Part shown: one piece after another, positions 1-10,016 of the stretch
Position numbering within the stretch: the first letter of the stretch is position 1
Layout: every line of letters starts with the position of its first letter
NCBI RefSeq assembly: GCF_000006405.1
Contig: NW_003216498.1
Coordinates: 103,995-133,322 of the forward strand
DNA: 29,328 nt
Direction of reading: 5' to 3'
DNA from: Perkinsus marinus ATCC 50983
Lineage: Eukaryota > Perkinsozoa > Perkinsida > Perkinsidae
Position numbers and translations under genes: made by a program
The notes under the pieces: generated by a model
Told to the model about the DNA's origin: nothing
What the model saw: the letters and a program-made list of their open reading frames with translations, nothing else
Database searches by the model: none

Positions 1-1
1 G

Positions 2-598
2 CGAAATCCTGCGTCCAAGTTGATGGAGGTGCAGGTCATGGCGAGCAGTAGGGAACTGATCATCCCCCTTATGGGCATTGTCATCGCCTCAGGTGTTGGA
101 AGGGGCTCAGTGGATGATATCGTCGGCCGGTCGGCGTCAGTGGATTTCCGCACTAAGAACGAGCCGTCGTCGTGGGTACAGGTCGATTTTGGACGAGGAA
201 GGACCCTACGTCTGACAGGGTAGACTTTCCGTTGTAGCTCTTACTGATGTTGGGGATGGCCCTCAGGTACTGCCTTCGGAACAGGAACTCGAGCGCCCAG
301 TGCCTGATGAGTTGGAATGTGATGGGATCGAATGATGGAGACGATTGGGTTATACTGGATGAGAAGAAGATGTGTGGAAGTCTGAGAGAACCTAAGGCGA
401 CGAGGTGGTACATGGTGGTGTGAGGGTAGTGTTGGAGGGGGTTGGTTTAGTTACTTTCCGATAGAGAAATCGCCGGAGTCGCGGGGGGCCTTTCGGGTCT
501 TCAGACTTGTTCAGGGCGGAGTTAACTCTGGTAATACGCATAACCTCTTCCTGGCTGGAATAGAGTTCTACGGTCAAGCCATGGCTGGCGAATGGTGA
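2..598 (+). CDS. F5/8 type C (discoidin-like) domain protein, 3' end
   Basis: The gene enters from the left edge, so its 5' part is missing. Exons 2-219, 267-404 and 451-598 join in frame across 46-47 nt GT-AG introns. The protein reads through the blocks NEPSSWVQVDFG, SWNVMGSNDGDDWVIL, FRVFRLVQ and LFLAGIEFYG. These match the order of conserved blocks in the F5/8 type C fold of the intracellular HECTD1/BTB-associated type. After FYG the frame runs to TGA at 596-598, but a GTCAAG donor at 573 could instead lead to another exon. The domain is clear, while the full protein (often an E3 ligase or BTB adaptor in this family) cannot be told from here. Confidence 0.7.
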
Positions 599-1175
599 TC
601 TTCATGATGATGATAATGTAGTTGTTGTATGTGATGGGGGATTGTGTTGATGTAGTTGTGGGAGGGCGATGGGTAAGAGAACGACGATCGTTGAGAGGCC
701 GGATGGAGTCTGGACTGACAGGAGGAGGAGGCATCCAGGGGATGGCTTACTCGGCTGAACATACTCGATGTGGTTGAGGGGGCGAGATGATAATTAGAGG
801 GCTGTCACTGGCTACCCCTGCTCCTCCCCTGACTACTGCCTTCATCGTCACCAACCCAGGGCGACTCCCGATAATACTAAGGTCCTAGCGGGGGTCCCCG
901 AAGTGAGCGAGTGATGGGGAGGGGGGGGAGTTGTCGAGGAAAGGGTCTGAGCTCAAGGAAGGCTATGAAATCCCCGTTGTAGCTGCATTGCATGCCGTAG
1001 GAGAGATTCGAGCTGCTAAGCGTGGAAGTGTGCATGAACCAAGTTTACTACAATTCCGAACTCCCTTATCAACATGTGTAGTCGATCAAGTGACGATAAG
1101 GACTGCCTTTGTTACTGCTGCTTCTGACGAGTCGCTGAGTTGGCAGTGTGCCCAGGGTGGTCTTAGTGGTTTGAA
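599..1175. other. Intergenic region before the RWDD2 array
   Basis: No convincing gene is seen in this stretch. A 245-nt open frame at 931-1175 lacks an ATG start and has no recognisable domain. A TTAG at 1163-1166, just before the ATG at 1176, would suit a trans-splice acceptor for the next gene. Confidence 0.4.
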
Positions 1176-2365
1176 ATGTCGTGGGAAGAGCTGCAATTGG
1201 AAGAAGCGGAGACTCTCGAGGAGATGTACAGTGACGATGGAGGCTTCATGTGGCTGCACAGGCCGGAGGGCTCCGATAGTGACGATGGGATGGCGTAGTG
1301 GAGGATGTGGGGAGGGGGGAGGGCGAGTTGTGTGTCCTTAGATACTCGGTGACGTTGACGAGCTACTCTCATCCATCTGTCGTCAGCGTTACCTTCATAA
1401 TAACACTACCGTCGGGATATCCTCTGGAGAAGAGCCGATCACCGGAAGTCGTAGTAGAGGAGGTCAGTGCTGCGACAGATGCGGAGATGTTGGGGGAGGA
1501 GGTGTTGAAGTATTTGCTGAAGCATGTGCGGACTCAACTGGAGTCCGGATACGTGTTCCCTCTGATAGCGGCTGTGGAGTCGACTCGACAGTACATTACT
1601 CAGGTGGGTGGTCATCAGAGGTGGAAGGGGGTTTAATGCGACTCTAGGTCGGGGAGGATCAGCAGGATGCCAACGACAATTCTAAGGAAGAAAACGCGAC
1701 GTCCAGTCCAGAGGTGAGGGAGTGGGGTATCTCCTATTCTCGCGATTGCTCCGCTGTGTAGACTCCTTCAGCTGGACGGGAGGTACTGGGACGTAGGATG
1801 ATGGTCGTGCATACTATCAAAAACCCGATGAAAATAAAATTCATACGGGAGCTGGCCAGTAGTATCCTCTGTTATACTGCATATTACCATCGCTATGCTC
1901 AGAGGACTACCGACTGGGAGGAATGAGCAACCCTAACTTCATCGTCATTGAGGGGGAGGAGAGCCTCTGTGCTGACTATGTCAACCGTGTGACGAGGTCG
2001 GTCGTCGGCGGCGGCAAGAGTACACTTAGGGAAGGTTGAATGGTAGGTATGTTCGGATGGTTACGGTACGAGGGGAGGAGCAGATAGAAGTACCGATGGG
2101 GAAGACTCTGGACGAGATGCGCGCCTTTCCGGTGGAGTTTACCCAATACAAGGTTGATGAAGTTAGTGAGATTGCTCAACGGTAGGAGGGGACGTCATGG
2201 GAGGAGGAGAGTGGAGGTGTTGGCCTCCATGATAGGTGTCGGGATGCTGGGCTCGAGGAGCTCTTCATGACCAGCATGAAGATGTATACCACTAGTAGCG
2301 AGGACGATAATAAGGGAGGTGATAAGAAGACGAAGAAAAATAAGAAGAAAACGTCGAAAAAGTAG
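1176..2365 (+). CDS. RWD + DUF1115 protein (RWDD2-like), copy A
   Basis: Seven exons (1176-1294, 1342-1603, 1648-1713, 1762-1858, 1903-1996, 2047-2181, 2236-2365) join in perfect phase and encode 300 residues. The N-terminal half is an RWD domain: an acidic helix (EEAETLEEMYSDD), then FIITLPSGYP, the YPxxxP-like turn of this fold. The C-terminal half is DUF1115, with LGRRMMVVHTIKNP, LGGMSNPNFIVIEGEE and VRGEEQIEVP. A lysine-rich tail ends the protein. Human RWDD2A/B have the same two-domain layout, and their cellular role is poorly known. This is the most intact of three tandem copies. Introns are 41-50 nt. The ATG at 1176 was chosen because it opens the RWD helix and follows a TTAG. Confidence 0.75.
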
Positions 2366-2475
2366 TCGCTATCAGTTCAAAGCTTTTTCTGTTGTTATTG
2401 ATGATGTTCCTTTCAACTGTTGCTGTTGAATTGTAGTGGGAGGTGGGAGCTAATTCCGATGCTCCAGAATATCAC

Positions 2476-3987
2476 ATGTCACACATAGTTCCTCCCAGAA
2501 GGGGAATTGACACACTTGAGAAGCCCTTCCGAGAGAACAATTGTCTTAACCTCCAACTCGATGAGGCTGAGGCCCTCGAATGTGTATATGGCAGGCAGCC
2601 CGATTCCGATTTTATGTGGCTCCATCGGCCTAAGGATACTCACGACGGGGAGGCGACGTAGGGCGGCTCGAAAGGGATGAGGGCCACCGTTGGATCAGAT
2701 ACGCTATCACAGTAGGAGGAGATGTGGTAGGAGATGATGACGATGATGATGAAGACGAGGTGGAGGAGGACGACGAGCCGTATGCAACGTTTATCATCAC
2801 CTTACCGCCTGGGTATCCCAGGGAGAGGAGAGTCCTTCCTGAGGTCATCGCAGTGGAAGGCTCGAAGTCGATTTCGCCCAAATTGAGTAGAGCGTTGGTC
2901 CTGGGAGCTGAGGAGATGGTCGTGTTTAGGGAGGTTGGACGAAGCATTGATGGCCTCTATAAAGATTCAGATCGAGGCCGGGTATGACTACCCCCTGTTG
3001 GCTGCTTTAGAGCAAGCACGGGTGTCCATCAACGAGGTGGGGGAGGATGTGGGATCTTTGGAGGGGGATTCACTATAGCAGATCGCTGAAGCATCGAGAC
3101 AGGCTGAGAGGGCCCGCAGGAAGGAGCATTCAGAGGACGACGATGATGCTGTTGCATGGGCGGCGAGAGTTCCTATTAGGGTAGGCGATGAGGAGGGCAG
3201 GAGGGGACTCATGCCAATGTGGCGAAATATGCAACCGATGAAATTTCATTGGTTTCTGTACACTTCTACTCCAATTCGCATATATAAACTTTCTATAATT
3301 ATTGACGAAACTCGTGAGCTCGGTTGAGGAAAGCGACCAAATATGCCAATATTGACTAACGCCGACCTCAGGGGGCGACCAAGAAGGTCACCGTCCATCT
3401 CTCGGCTCGGAAGAAGAAGACCGATCAGCCACCTATGCTGGGACGCAGAGTTATCTACGCCCATCACATTAGGAACCCTGTGAAGAAGAAGCTGATCAAG
3501 GAGTGGGCGAGTAGGTGAAGGTGTGGTATGAAAACTTTCGACGATTGTGCTCAGAGGAATTCCATATGGGAGGCTGTTACAAGTGGGGTTACCCTGGTGT
3601 CATCATTCTAGAGGGAGACGAACAGGACTGTGCGGAATACGTGAACTTGATCAATAGGTGAGGAACTGTCTGGTGGTGGTCACTGGAGGTGCGGTTAAGG
3701 TTACGATGGATGTACTTGGCCGTTCGAGGGGAGGAGCAGATACCCGTGCCAGAGGGAAAGAGTGTCGATGACCTACGGGCGTTCCCTAAGGATGAGTTCA
3801 TCGAATACGGACCGGACCAGATGAGCGACATCGCAGCAAGGTAGTATCCTAGGTTTCAGCGCAGAAGATTCAAATGAGCCTCCCTGGTAGGTGCCGCGAG
3901 TATGGTCTGGAGGAGTTGTTCCTAACCTGCATGAAGATGTACGGCCCAGTGAGGGCCACTAAGAAGGAGAAGCCGAAGAAGAACTAG
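2476..3987 (+). CDS. RWD + DUF1115 protein (RWDD2-like), copy B, one apparent frameshift
   Basis: This tandem paralog of copy A has the same exon order: 2476-2657, 2699-3036, 3079-3180, 3372-3510, 3555-3657, 3700-3840, 3891-3987. It keeps FMWLHRP, FIITLPPGYP, LGRRVIYAHHIRNP, LGG/GGCYKWGYPGV and VRGEEQIPVP. Exon 2 is one base too long: the RWD frame is lost around 2925-2945 (near an extra G) and is regained in the next frame by ALMASIKIQIEAGYDYP, which aligns with copy A. Either this copy is newly broken or the base is a sequencing error. It also carries a long acidic run (DDDDDDEDEVEEDDE) absent from copy A. Intron 3 (3181-3371) holds a MITE copy and is four times longer than its neighbours. 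Confidence 0.65.
3215..3354 (+). mobile_element. MITE copy in intron 3 of RWDD2-like copy B
   Basis: A copy of the local MITE family starts at CAATGTGGCGAAATATGC and ends at CAAATATGCCAATATTG, an imperfect inverted pair. It keeps the core block TTCTGTACACTTCTA and the block GAGGAAAGCGA. The middle part found in longer copies is deleted. It lies wholly inside the intron. Confidence 0.7.
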
Positions 3988-4860
3988 TCTATTCCACCAT
4001 CACCGACGGCTGGCAACACGACTGGTGTTGTCTGCGCCTCCTTTATAAAGTCCATTGACACACTCTTACCTTTATCCGTTCCGAATTACTCTCTCCCTGA
4101 AGTCGTGTTGTCATCAACAGGAGTGAACGGAGGTTCCCTCGCAGTCATCATGACAACTGTGATCAACCTAACCCTAGGCCGACGGTGGGTTATGAAGGCT
4201 GCGGCGGGGAGTAGTCCAGGGTGTCCTAAAACAGTGAGAACCCATCGGGGGAGGTTGTGCATCGTCTCGTCATGTGCAGGGAGTTGAAAGAGACAATATA
4301 CCACTGGTGCTTGGTCGTCGCTTTCTCTATTTTCATCATATACGGAATCCTAAGAAGAAGAAGCTCCTCCGGACTTGGGCTAGTAGGTCTACTAGCGTCG
4401 CCGCCTGATTGTAATATCCGGTAGATGAGCTGTCCCTTGGAGGCTACTACAAATGGGGGTACCCGGGGGTCGTCGTGGTTGAGGGAGACGACAGCGACTG
4501 CGACACATTCGTGAAATTTGTGAAGAGGTCGACTAATGAAGTCAACCACCATCCTACCCCAGGATGATCCTGCTCAGTTTACGATGGAGGCTGGTTTTAG
4601 TGCAGGCGCAGGAGAAGGTTCCAATCGCCGATGGCTCTCTAGATGCCCTCAGGAGCCTTCCTAGGCCCCTCACTGAGTACAAAGGCCCCGACAACATAAT
4701 CAACCTCGTAGCTGAGTTAAATCACGCATTACTGATTCAGTGTTGAAGGGTGTTGCTGATCAGACTTCGGAACATGGGTGTCTTTTCTGGGGATGATCTC
4801 AAAATGTACGCCACGACCGAGCCTGCACTTGCCACGAAGAACAAAAAGGAAAGGAGATGA
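3988..4860 (+). pseudogene. RWDD2-like copy C, N-terminally truncated
   Basis: The third tandem copy has a full DUF1115 half in exons 4280-4382, 4425-4527, 4563-4715 and 4764-4860: LGRRFLYFHHIRNP, LGGYYKWGYPGV, AQEKVPIADG and a lysine/arginine-rich end. All introns sit at the same positions as in copies A and B. Upstream, only the second half of the RWD domain is recognisable (PNYSLPEVVL near 4080-4110), in an open frame that runs back to the stop codon of copy B without a plausible start. The first helix and the acidic linker are missing. It is probably a 5'-truncated relic; a read-through fusion with copy B or an unseen upstream exon is possible. No breaks are visible inside the DUF1115 part. 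Confidence 0.6.
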
Positions 4861-5028
4861 TTATCGTCTCTCCCCTTCATTTGCGGTGGACAAGTTTTGG
4901 TTATCTTTTTTGCGCAGTGTTGGTAGTAGTAACTTTTCAGCGCAAATCAGTGGGACGTGGTATTCGGAAGGAAATGGTATTATTGGACAACAACACAGCT
5001 AAGGCAGCGGCAGCCTCGGAAACCTAGA

Positions 5029-5066
5029 CAGAAGCTAGTCAGTGACCTGGTCACTAACTGCTTCTG
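5029..5066. other. Near-perfect inverted repeat (hairpin)
   Basis: CAGAAGC and AGTCAGTGACC on the left face GGTCACTAACT and GCTTCTG on the right, giving a stem of about 17 bp with a very short loop. It sits in the spacer between the RWDD2 array and the next gene. No RNA family is recognised. Confidence 0.5.
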
Positions 5067-5100
5067 ATTTGTCTGGGAACAGTCACTGTTGCCTGTGGTC

Positions 5101-5570
5101 ATGGGGGGGGGGTACCAAACTATCTATCACAATTCACGAAGCCCTCATTATCACTCGGTTGTCGAACTCATTCAACTGTACCCTCCGGTGACTGAAGTTC
5201 GGTCTTACCATGCCAACAAGTACTGGATCCATCGTAGGGAGAAATAATCATTCTCCTTTTCTATAAACCTTTTCCTGTGCCAAATGTCCCCGACCCGAAT
5301 AACGCATGCACATGCAAAGTACCACATGGCTGGGAGTCAAACCTATGGAAGAAACACCCGATTTCTCGACTTCGCAGGGATTGCAGCTTTTCCAGAAGTC
5401 CGACCCTTCTCCTCCTCTTTCATCATCATCATCCACCGGTGATATCGCCGAGGAACTCCCGACAGGCCGAAGGAGCATAGAGGGGGGGGGATAATCAAGA
5501 AGCTGAGATAGATATAGCCGATATTAGGGAGACGAAGGACCTCGCAGCTCATCTCTCACAACGTGAATAG
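5101..5570 (+). CDS. Unresolved gene with two G-run tracts
   Basis: An ATG at 5101 opens directly into a run of ten G, then reads on as a protein-like segment (VVELIQLYPPVTEVRSYHAN) to 5225. A donor at 5220-5221 (GTACTG) would join in frame to a segment from 5317 containing VKPMEETPDF and a serine-rich stretch. At 5482-5490 there is a run of nine G. Past it, the coding signal (DIADIRETKDLAAHLSQRE, stop 5568-5570) continues only in the -1 frame. No domain is recognised. The gene may use slippage, be broken, or contain a homopolymer error. The exon structure is tentative. Confidence 0.35.
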
Positions 5571-5648
5571 TGATAGAAAATACTATACTTAACCTAATCC
5601 TATAAGGGCAAGTATATAATACTTAGGTAGCAGTAGGAGTGACAAAGG

Positions 5649-6745
5649 CTAGACCGTGGAATGCGGAGGAGAGGGATGTCCCTCAGGAGCCGCCTCCTTC
5701 CGAGTGGTCGCCGTCTTATGCTCTTCAGTAGGAGCCGTCAAGAGGTCTTCACCAGTGTGGGGCAGAGAGCTGGTGGGCGTTTTCTTTGATCTCCATGGAG
5801 GAAGTACTGTTGCCTGGTCAGCGGGAGCTACCACATCAGAAGCTTCAATCGATGGTCTGTCAGACTCATCCTCACGTCGATGGCGATGGCCCCCTGGGGG
5901 CGGGGGAGCTCCAAAGGGTGGTGGCATCGACGCGCGGCCATCGCCGTCATTCCGAAGGAGCCGCTTTTGATCAGACACCTATGGGAGGGGTCTATTCGGG
6001 CTGATGTGAGTGGTGGTGGCGGTAGTACTATCCATGTAAGCCGTTCGTTCTCTTCAGTGAGGAACTGTATTCGGTCTAGCATCTCCTTCATCATGACGGA
6101 CTTCTCGTCGGCTGGGAGAGGAGGGGGAGGACCGCTGGACACCTGAGTTGACCTAGAGGAGGAGGAGGAAGTGGCGGAGGAGTGGTACTACTAGTTTGGC
6201 GAGAGGTCCACAGTAGGGTGGAAAGGGAAATCTTAACGGTCGAGGGGGCACTAGACCTAATACGAAGTCAAACATTGCCGTCATCGATTGCCATTACTGC
6301 TACTACTACTACTACCCATAGCCGTATGCTCCCTTTGGGAGACTGGCATGGCCCTTCCTCCTCGACGCCTAGGGTTCTCAGAGGTATATCTATACACATC
6401 TGACAAGCCAATCTAATACAAGAAGGATTTACCTCCGAGCGCCAGCACCATCAATATCGCCATAGCCCACAACCCTCTGTCGTTTCCCAGGTGGCTTCCG
6501 AGCGCTACCATCAACTGTTGAACTCTGACAAGATTATACAAAGCTACTCTCATAGATGCATCTAGTAGTACTTGGGTCTGCCGAGGAGGCGCTCCTCCAC
6601 CGTCGTCGCGTGCCTTCTTATGAGCGTTGAGTAGGCGGGAGAATTCATCATCGTCTTCATCGTCGTCAACAAGGGGTGGAGGAGAGGCCACGTTTTTACG
6701 AAGACTCGAAGAGGAGGATGGAGCTTCTGCTACTGAGGACGCCAT
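5649..6745 (-). CDS. Unknown proline-rich coiled-coil protein
   Basis: Four exons (6745-6433, 6389-6316, 6142-6029, 5978-5649) join in phase and give about 276 residues. The N-terminus is serine-rich, then an acidic stretch (VDDDEDDDEF). A helical region follows, ending in a hydrophobic segment (LWAMAILMVLALG) that could be a membrane anchor. Next come a short coiled coil (MLDRIQFLTEENERL) and a proline-rich, disordered tail. No family is recognised. Intron 2 (6315-6143, 173 nt) starts with five GTA units at the donor. The exon 2 acceptor at 6390-6391 was chosen because it keeps frame up to that donor; another acceptor at 6401 gives a different exon 2. The gene is divergent from the PP2C gene. 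Confidence 0.5.
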
Positions 6746-6907
6746 TACCACCGAAAACTGCCGATTACCGCCGTTTAAGTACGGGGTGCTTAGGACGATT
6801 ATAACTGTGTAATTTGTTCCGAATGAGCGTTTTTACACAAGATAAAACGTTTGTTTCTGCGCACTTTTCCGCCCGAGTAAAAATAGTTTTACGAAGTAAA
6901 TTTGAGC
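6746..6907. promoter_or_regulatory. Divergent promoter region
   Basis: 162 bp separate the start codons of the minus-strand coiled-coil gene and the + strand PP2C gene, so both promoters and 5' leaders must lie here. The sequence is AT-rich. A TTTTACGAAG at 6889-6898 could act as a trans-splice acceptor for the PP2C mRNA. No TATA-type box is evident. Confidence 0.4.
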
Positions 6908-8471
6908 ATGGGTTGCAGTCCCTCCACGGCTTCTCCGTCGTCGAGGGTCTCGCCCTCACCAGACGCGTTACATCGAAGGAAGCTGTCAATAACCCACCCT
7001 TGCGAGGAGGGCCATAGAAGGTTATAATAAAATCCAGGGCGTGTTTGATACCACTCCTCCCTCAGGTCCTTTAACATACGATCATTACTCTCTCGATCAT
7101 CATCATCATCTTCACGAAGGCTGCAAGTCTCTGGTGTGGACGACGTAGCAGAAGCAGACGCTTTATCGAGAGCCTTTGAGGTTGAGGAGGGCGTCAAGGG
7201 ACGACGGTGGTCCATAGCTTCTACAACGGACTCAGACTTGCACCATAGAGAGGCATATAAAGACAAGGACACTAGAGTATTGGGGGGATTGCCTGGGAGG
7301 AACAGTGGCATTGGGTATGCCTGTAAGAAAGGGCTGAAGCCTGAGTCGCCGAATCAGGTAGGTTCATGGGAGGTTGAGGAGGACCATGGGGGACCTCAGG
7401 ATTCCTTCCTCATAATGAACGTTGATGACGATTTCACGGTCTACGGAGTCTTCGATGGTCATGGCTTGCATGGCCACAACGTGTCCAATTTCGTAAAGGA
7501 ACAGTTGGTGAAGGTAGTAGTAGTAGTAGGGCCAGCGCTGCAACACTATTTTTTAGTTGATTTTGGAGCACCCTAAGGAGTCCATTCAGGAGGGGGCACA
7601 ACTGGATAAAGCCTTGAGGACGTGGTTCCCAGCGATACAGGATAAATTAGAGGTACGCAAAGAGTTGACAATGGAGTGGTATGGAGTTGTCATAGCTGGC
7701 GACCAAGTCGGGTGAACTTGATGCGTCTTGCAGTGGAAGCACATCCACCCTTTGCGTCCACTGGTGAGCTCTTCGAGTGTCGTCCTAGTCTATGCTCTAT
7801 ATCCGCAGCCATGGAACGGATACCATCACCGCGGCATGGGTTGGGGACTCTAGGGCAGTGCTGGCGTACGGCTCGTCTCCTACGGTGGTGGAGATGACCA
7901 CGGACCATCGCCCTGAGCGGCCACAGGAGAGGGCTAGGATAGAAAAGACTGGGGGAAGGGTAGTCCTAGGCGAGAGTTGATATCTGGTGGTTTGGTTGTG
8001 TTTCAGGTTGGCTACGACGGTCATTGCTGCTACCGGGTTTATGTGAGGGGGCACAGCTATCCTGGTTTGAATATGTCTAGGGCCATGGGGGATCTAATAG
8101 CGTACTATAGAGCAGGAGTTATACCTACTCCTGATACTCGGAGAAAGCAGGTGGTGAGGGATCCTGAGCGGAGTAGCCCCTCGGGGCTGTCGTATGTGTC
8201 TAACAACTTCTCGTGGCACCCTGGAGACCCGTTCTTGCTCGTGTGCAGTGATGGTGTGTGGGAGTTCATATCGTCTGATGAGGCTGTTAGCCTAGTGAGC
8301 ATGATCCTTACTAGTAGTAGCCAGGCCCAGGAAGCTGCGGAGTTCCTCGCTAAGAAGGCGTGTAGGAGGTGGCTAGACCAAGGGGGAGGCGTTGTGATTG
8401 ACGACATCACTGTTATTGTGTCGTGCCTTATGCCTCATCCTCGATCGCCTCGATCTCCCCAGTATTATTAG
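6908..8471 (+). CDS. PP2C-family Ser/Thr phosphatase with N-terminal acylation signal
   Basis: Seven exons (6908-7020, 7066-7357, 7400-7513, 7557-7652, 7696-7763, 7809-7959, 8007-8471) join in phase into 432 residues. The protein starts MGCSPST: Gly2 with Ser6 fits N-myristoylation, and Cys3 fits palmitoylation, so membrane targeting is likely. After a serine-rich tail (about residues 10-70) the PPM domain shows GYACKKGLKPESPNQDSF, YGVFDGHG, AAWVGDSRAVLAYG, TDHRPERPQERARI, LNMSRAMGD, CSDGVWEFIS and DDITVIV. All metal-binding aspartates are present. The enzyme should remove phosphate from Ser/Thr using Mn/Mg. The GLKPESPNQD block is typical of alveolate and plant PPMs. Introns are 43-48 nt, and intron 3 begins with GTA repeats. 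Confidence 0.88.
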
Positions 8472-8714
8472 CATCTTGTACCTATGGCAAGTTTTATGAC
8501 TAACGTAGCGCTGTGCTCATTCTTTGTGAGTCTTCTCCTCGATTTCGGTTGTTGCTGGCAAATAGCCAGTGGCAATTCGGGTTAGGCATGCAGCTCATGA
8601 TATGGCGAAAATTGTTGGAGTCGTCGTTCATTTTAATGATGGTGATTGTGAAGTGTTGGAGGTTGTGTTTTTGGGGGGGGGATGTGCCGGGTCTCAGTTG
8701 AGTCTTGTTTGCTG
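8472..8714. other. Spacer between PP2C and the next gene
   Basis: No gene is seen. The spacer contains a run of nine G near 8672-8680. It must hold the 3' end of the PP2C mRNA and the promoter of the next gene. Confidence 0.4.
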
Positions 8715-9649
8715 ATGCCGAGTGTGAATGATGCGAAGAAGAAGCTGATGGCGTCGCAGGGTTTCACGCCGCAGGTGGTGTTGATAGGTCCCGGGTTGGA
8801 TCCCTGAGGGCGGTGTATCTTTCTAGATACAAAATTCATTCTCGTCGGAGGATATTCGAAAGCTGTACTACAGCACTTCTACGAAGGAAGCCTTTGTTGA
8901 CAAGTCGTCTGTACTGAAAGAGACCAATCCTGCTATCAGGAGGAGCACTCAGAACTTGTCACGCGTCCACAAAATAGATGAGGATATGGCACGACGGGGT
9001 GAGCTCTGTGTGACTAATCAAAACCATAATGCGCGTTTCACAGGCGAGTTCAAACCTAACAGAGCGCCCTTTTGGCCACGGGATATGTCTGCCTATCGGG
9101 AGCAGTACCAACCGCTGCCCTTGCACGGAGCAGTCGTAAATAGAGAGCTAGCGAAGACCTTCCGTCCTGCGTCGAGTAACGGCGAGTGGGCTTGGGCTGC
9201 TCTAGGCTGGTCTTGGACAGGTCCAGCTGGAGGGCCTAGCCCCAAACAGAATGGAAGGAGTAGATACTCTGACGACTACGTAGTGTATCCTGGAGCTCGA
9301 AAGGAGGCAATGCTGAAGCCAGCTGTGCAAACACATATCGATCGAGAGGCCTATCTTTTGTAGGGGGTCCAGTGAGTCTCTTTTGTGGGTGATAAATCTA
9401 CTGTAGGTATAAGCAGCCGATTTCGCATGAGTTCTATCCTGACTGGCAAAGGGACTCTGGAGGGATGGAGTGCGTGGGGAAGAGGTGTAAGCCGCCATTG
9501 CCGAAGCCTACTACCAGCACCATGGGCTTTCATTTTAATGCTCGGACGAGATATAGGTGGGGTACCACTGATTGGAAGGTTTAGAGGTGGCGGTCTCCTC
9601 AGTGAGGACTACCCAGTCGGCTCAGGAGCTGACTCGGTGTTGGCGATAG
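8715..9649 (+). CDS. Axonemal-looking protein of unknown family
   Basis: Exons 8715-8774, 8827-9359, 9407-9578 and 9617-9649 join in phase and give 265 residues. The sequence is poor in hydrophobic runs and rich in Pro, Trp, Tyr and Arg, with short peptide blocks: NPAIRRST, FTGEFKPNRAPFWPRDMSAY, ALGWSWTGP, EFYPDWQRD, PLPKPTTSTMGFHFNAR and RYRWGTTDW. This style (short Tyr/Trp/Pro blocks ending in a stable-looking motif) resembles microtubule inner proteins and other small axonemal proteins such as the C2orf73-like group. That is an impression, not a match. The last small exon (SAQELTRCWR) follows a 38-nt intron and is the least certain part. Confidence 0.6.
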
Positions 9650-9682
9650 AGGGTAGGAAGAGCTGTAAGGTGCTCCTGGAGC

Positions 9683-10016
9683 ATGGCAGCTACGCTGAGG
9701 ATAATAGTAGTAGAATTCAAGGAAATGCGGTACCCAATAGAGTGAGGGACTTCATCAATAGAGAGAAGCTCCATCGAGGGAAGATACTATTGGAAAAGTA
9801 GTAGTAGCTATACCGTGTTGTCTGTGCTAGCTCGAGGCTCAGGGTACCGTCCATAGTGAGGATTCTACGTGGAGAAGCGAAATCTCGTATGGTGGATGCT
9901 CGGCCGTGGACGTCTGCTGGAGGTAGGTGCTCGGTGGTGCTGGGTGTGTAGAGAGTCCATTAGGCTCTTTTCGGAGGGGATCCAATGCGTGCCGTACCTC
10001 TACCACTGCGGCATAG
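9683..10016 (+). CDS. Small unknown protein
   Basis: Exons 9683-9741, 9831-9922 and 9952-10016 join in phase. The product is about 71 residues: it starts MAATLRIIVVEFKEMRYPID, continues with a basic segment (RILRGEAKSRMVDARP), and ends in a Ser/Thr/Arg-rich tail. Intron 1 (9742-9830) contains a GTA-type microsatellite remnant. No family is recognised. The model rests only on splice phase and amino-acid plausibility. Confidence 0.35.

Noticed and set aside
9649-9801. Open + frame continuing past the axonemal-like gene (to 9801)
   Set aside because: The phase does not match any donor of that gene. A separate small gene in another frame explains part of the region better.
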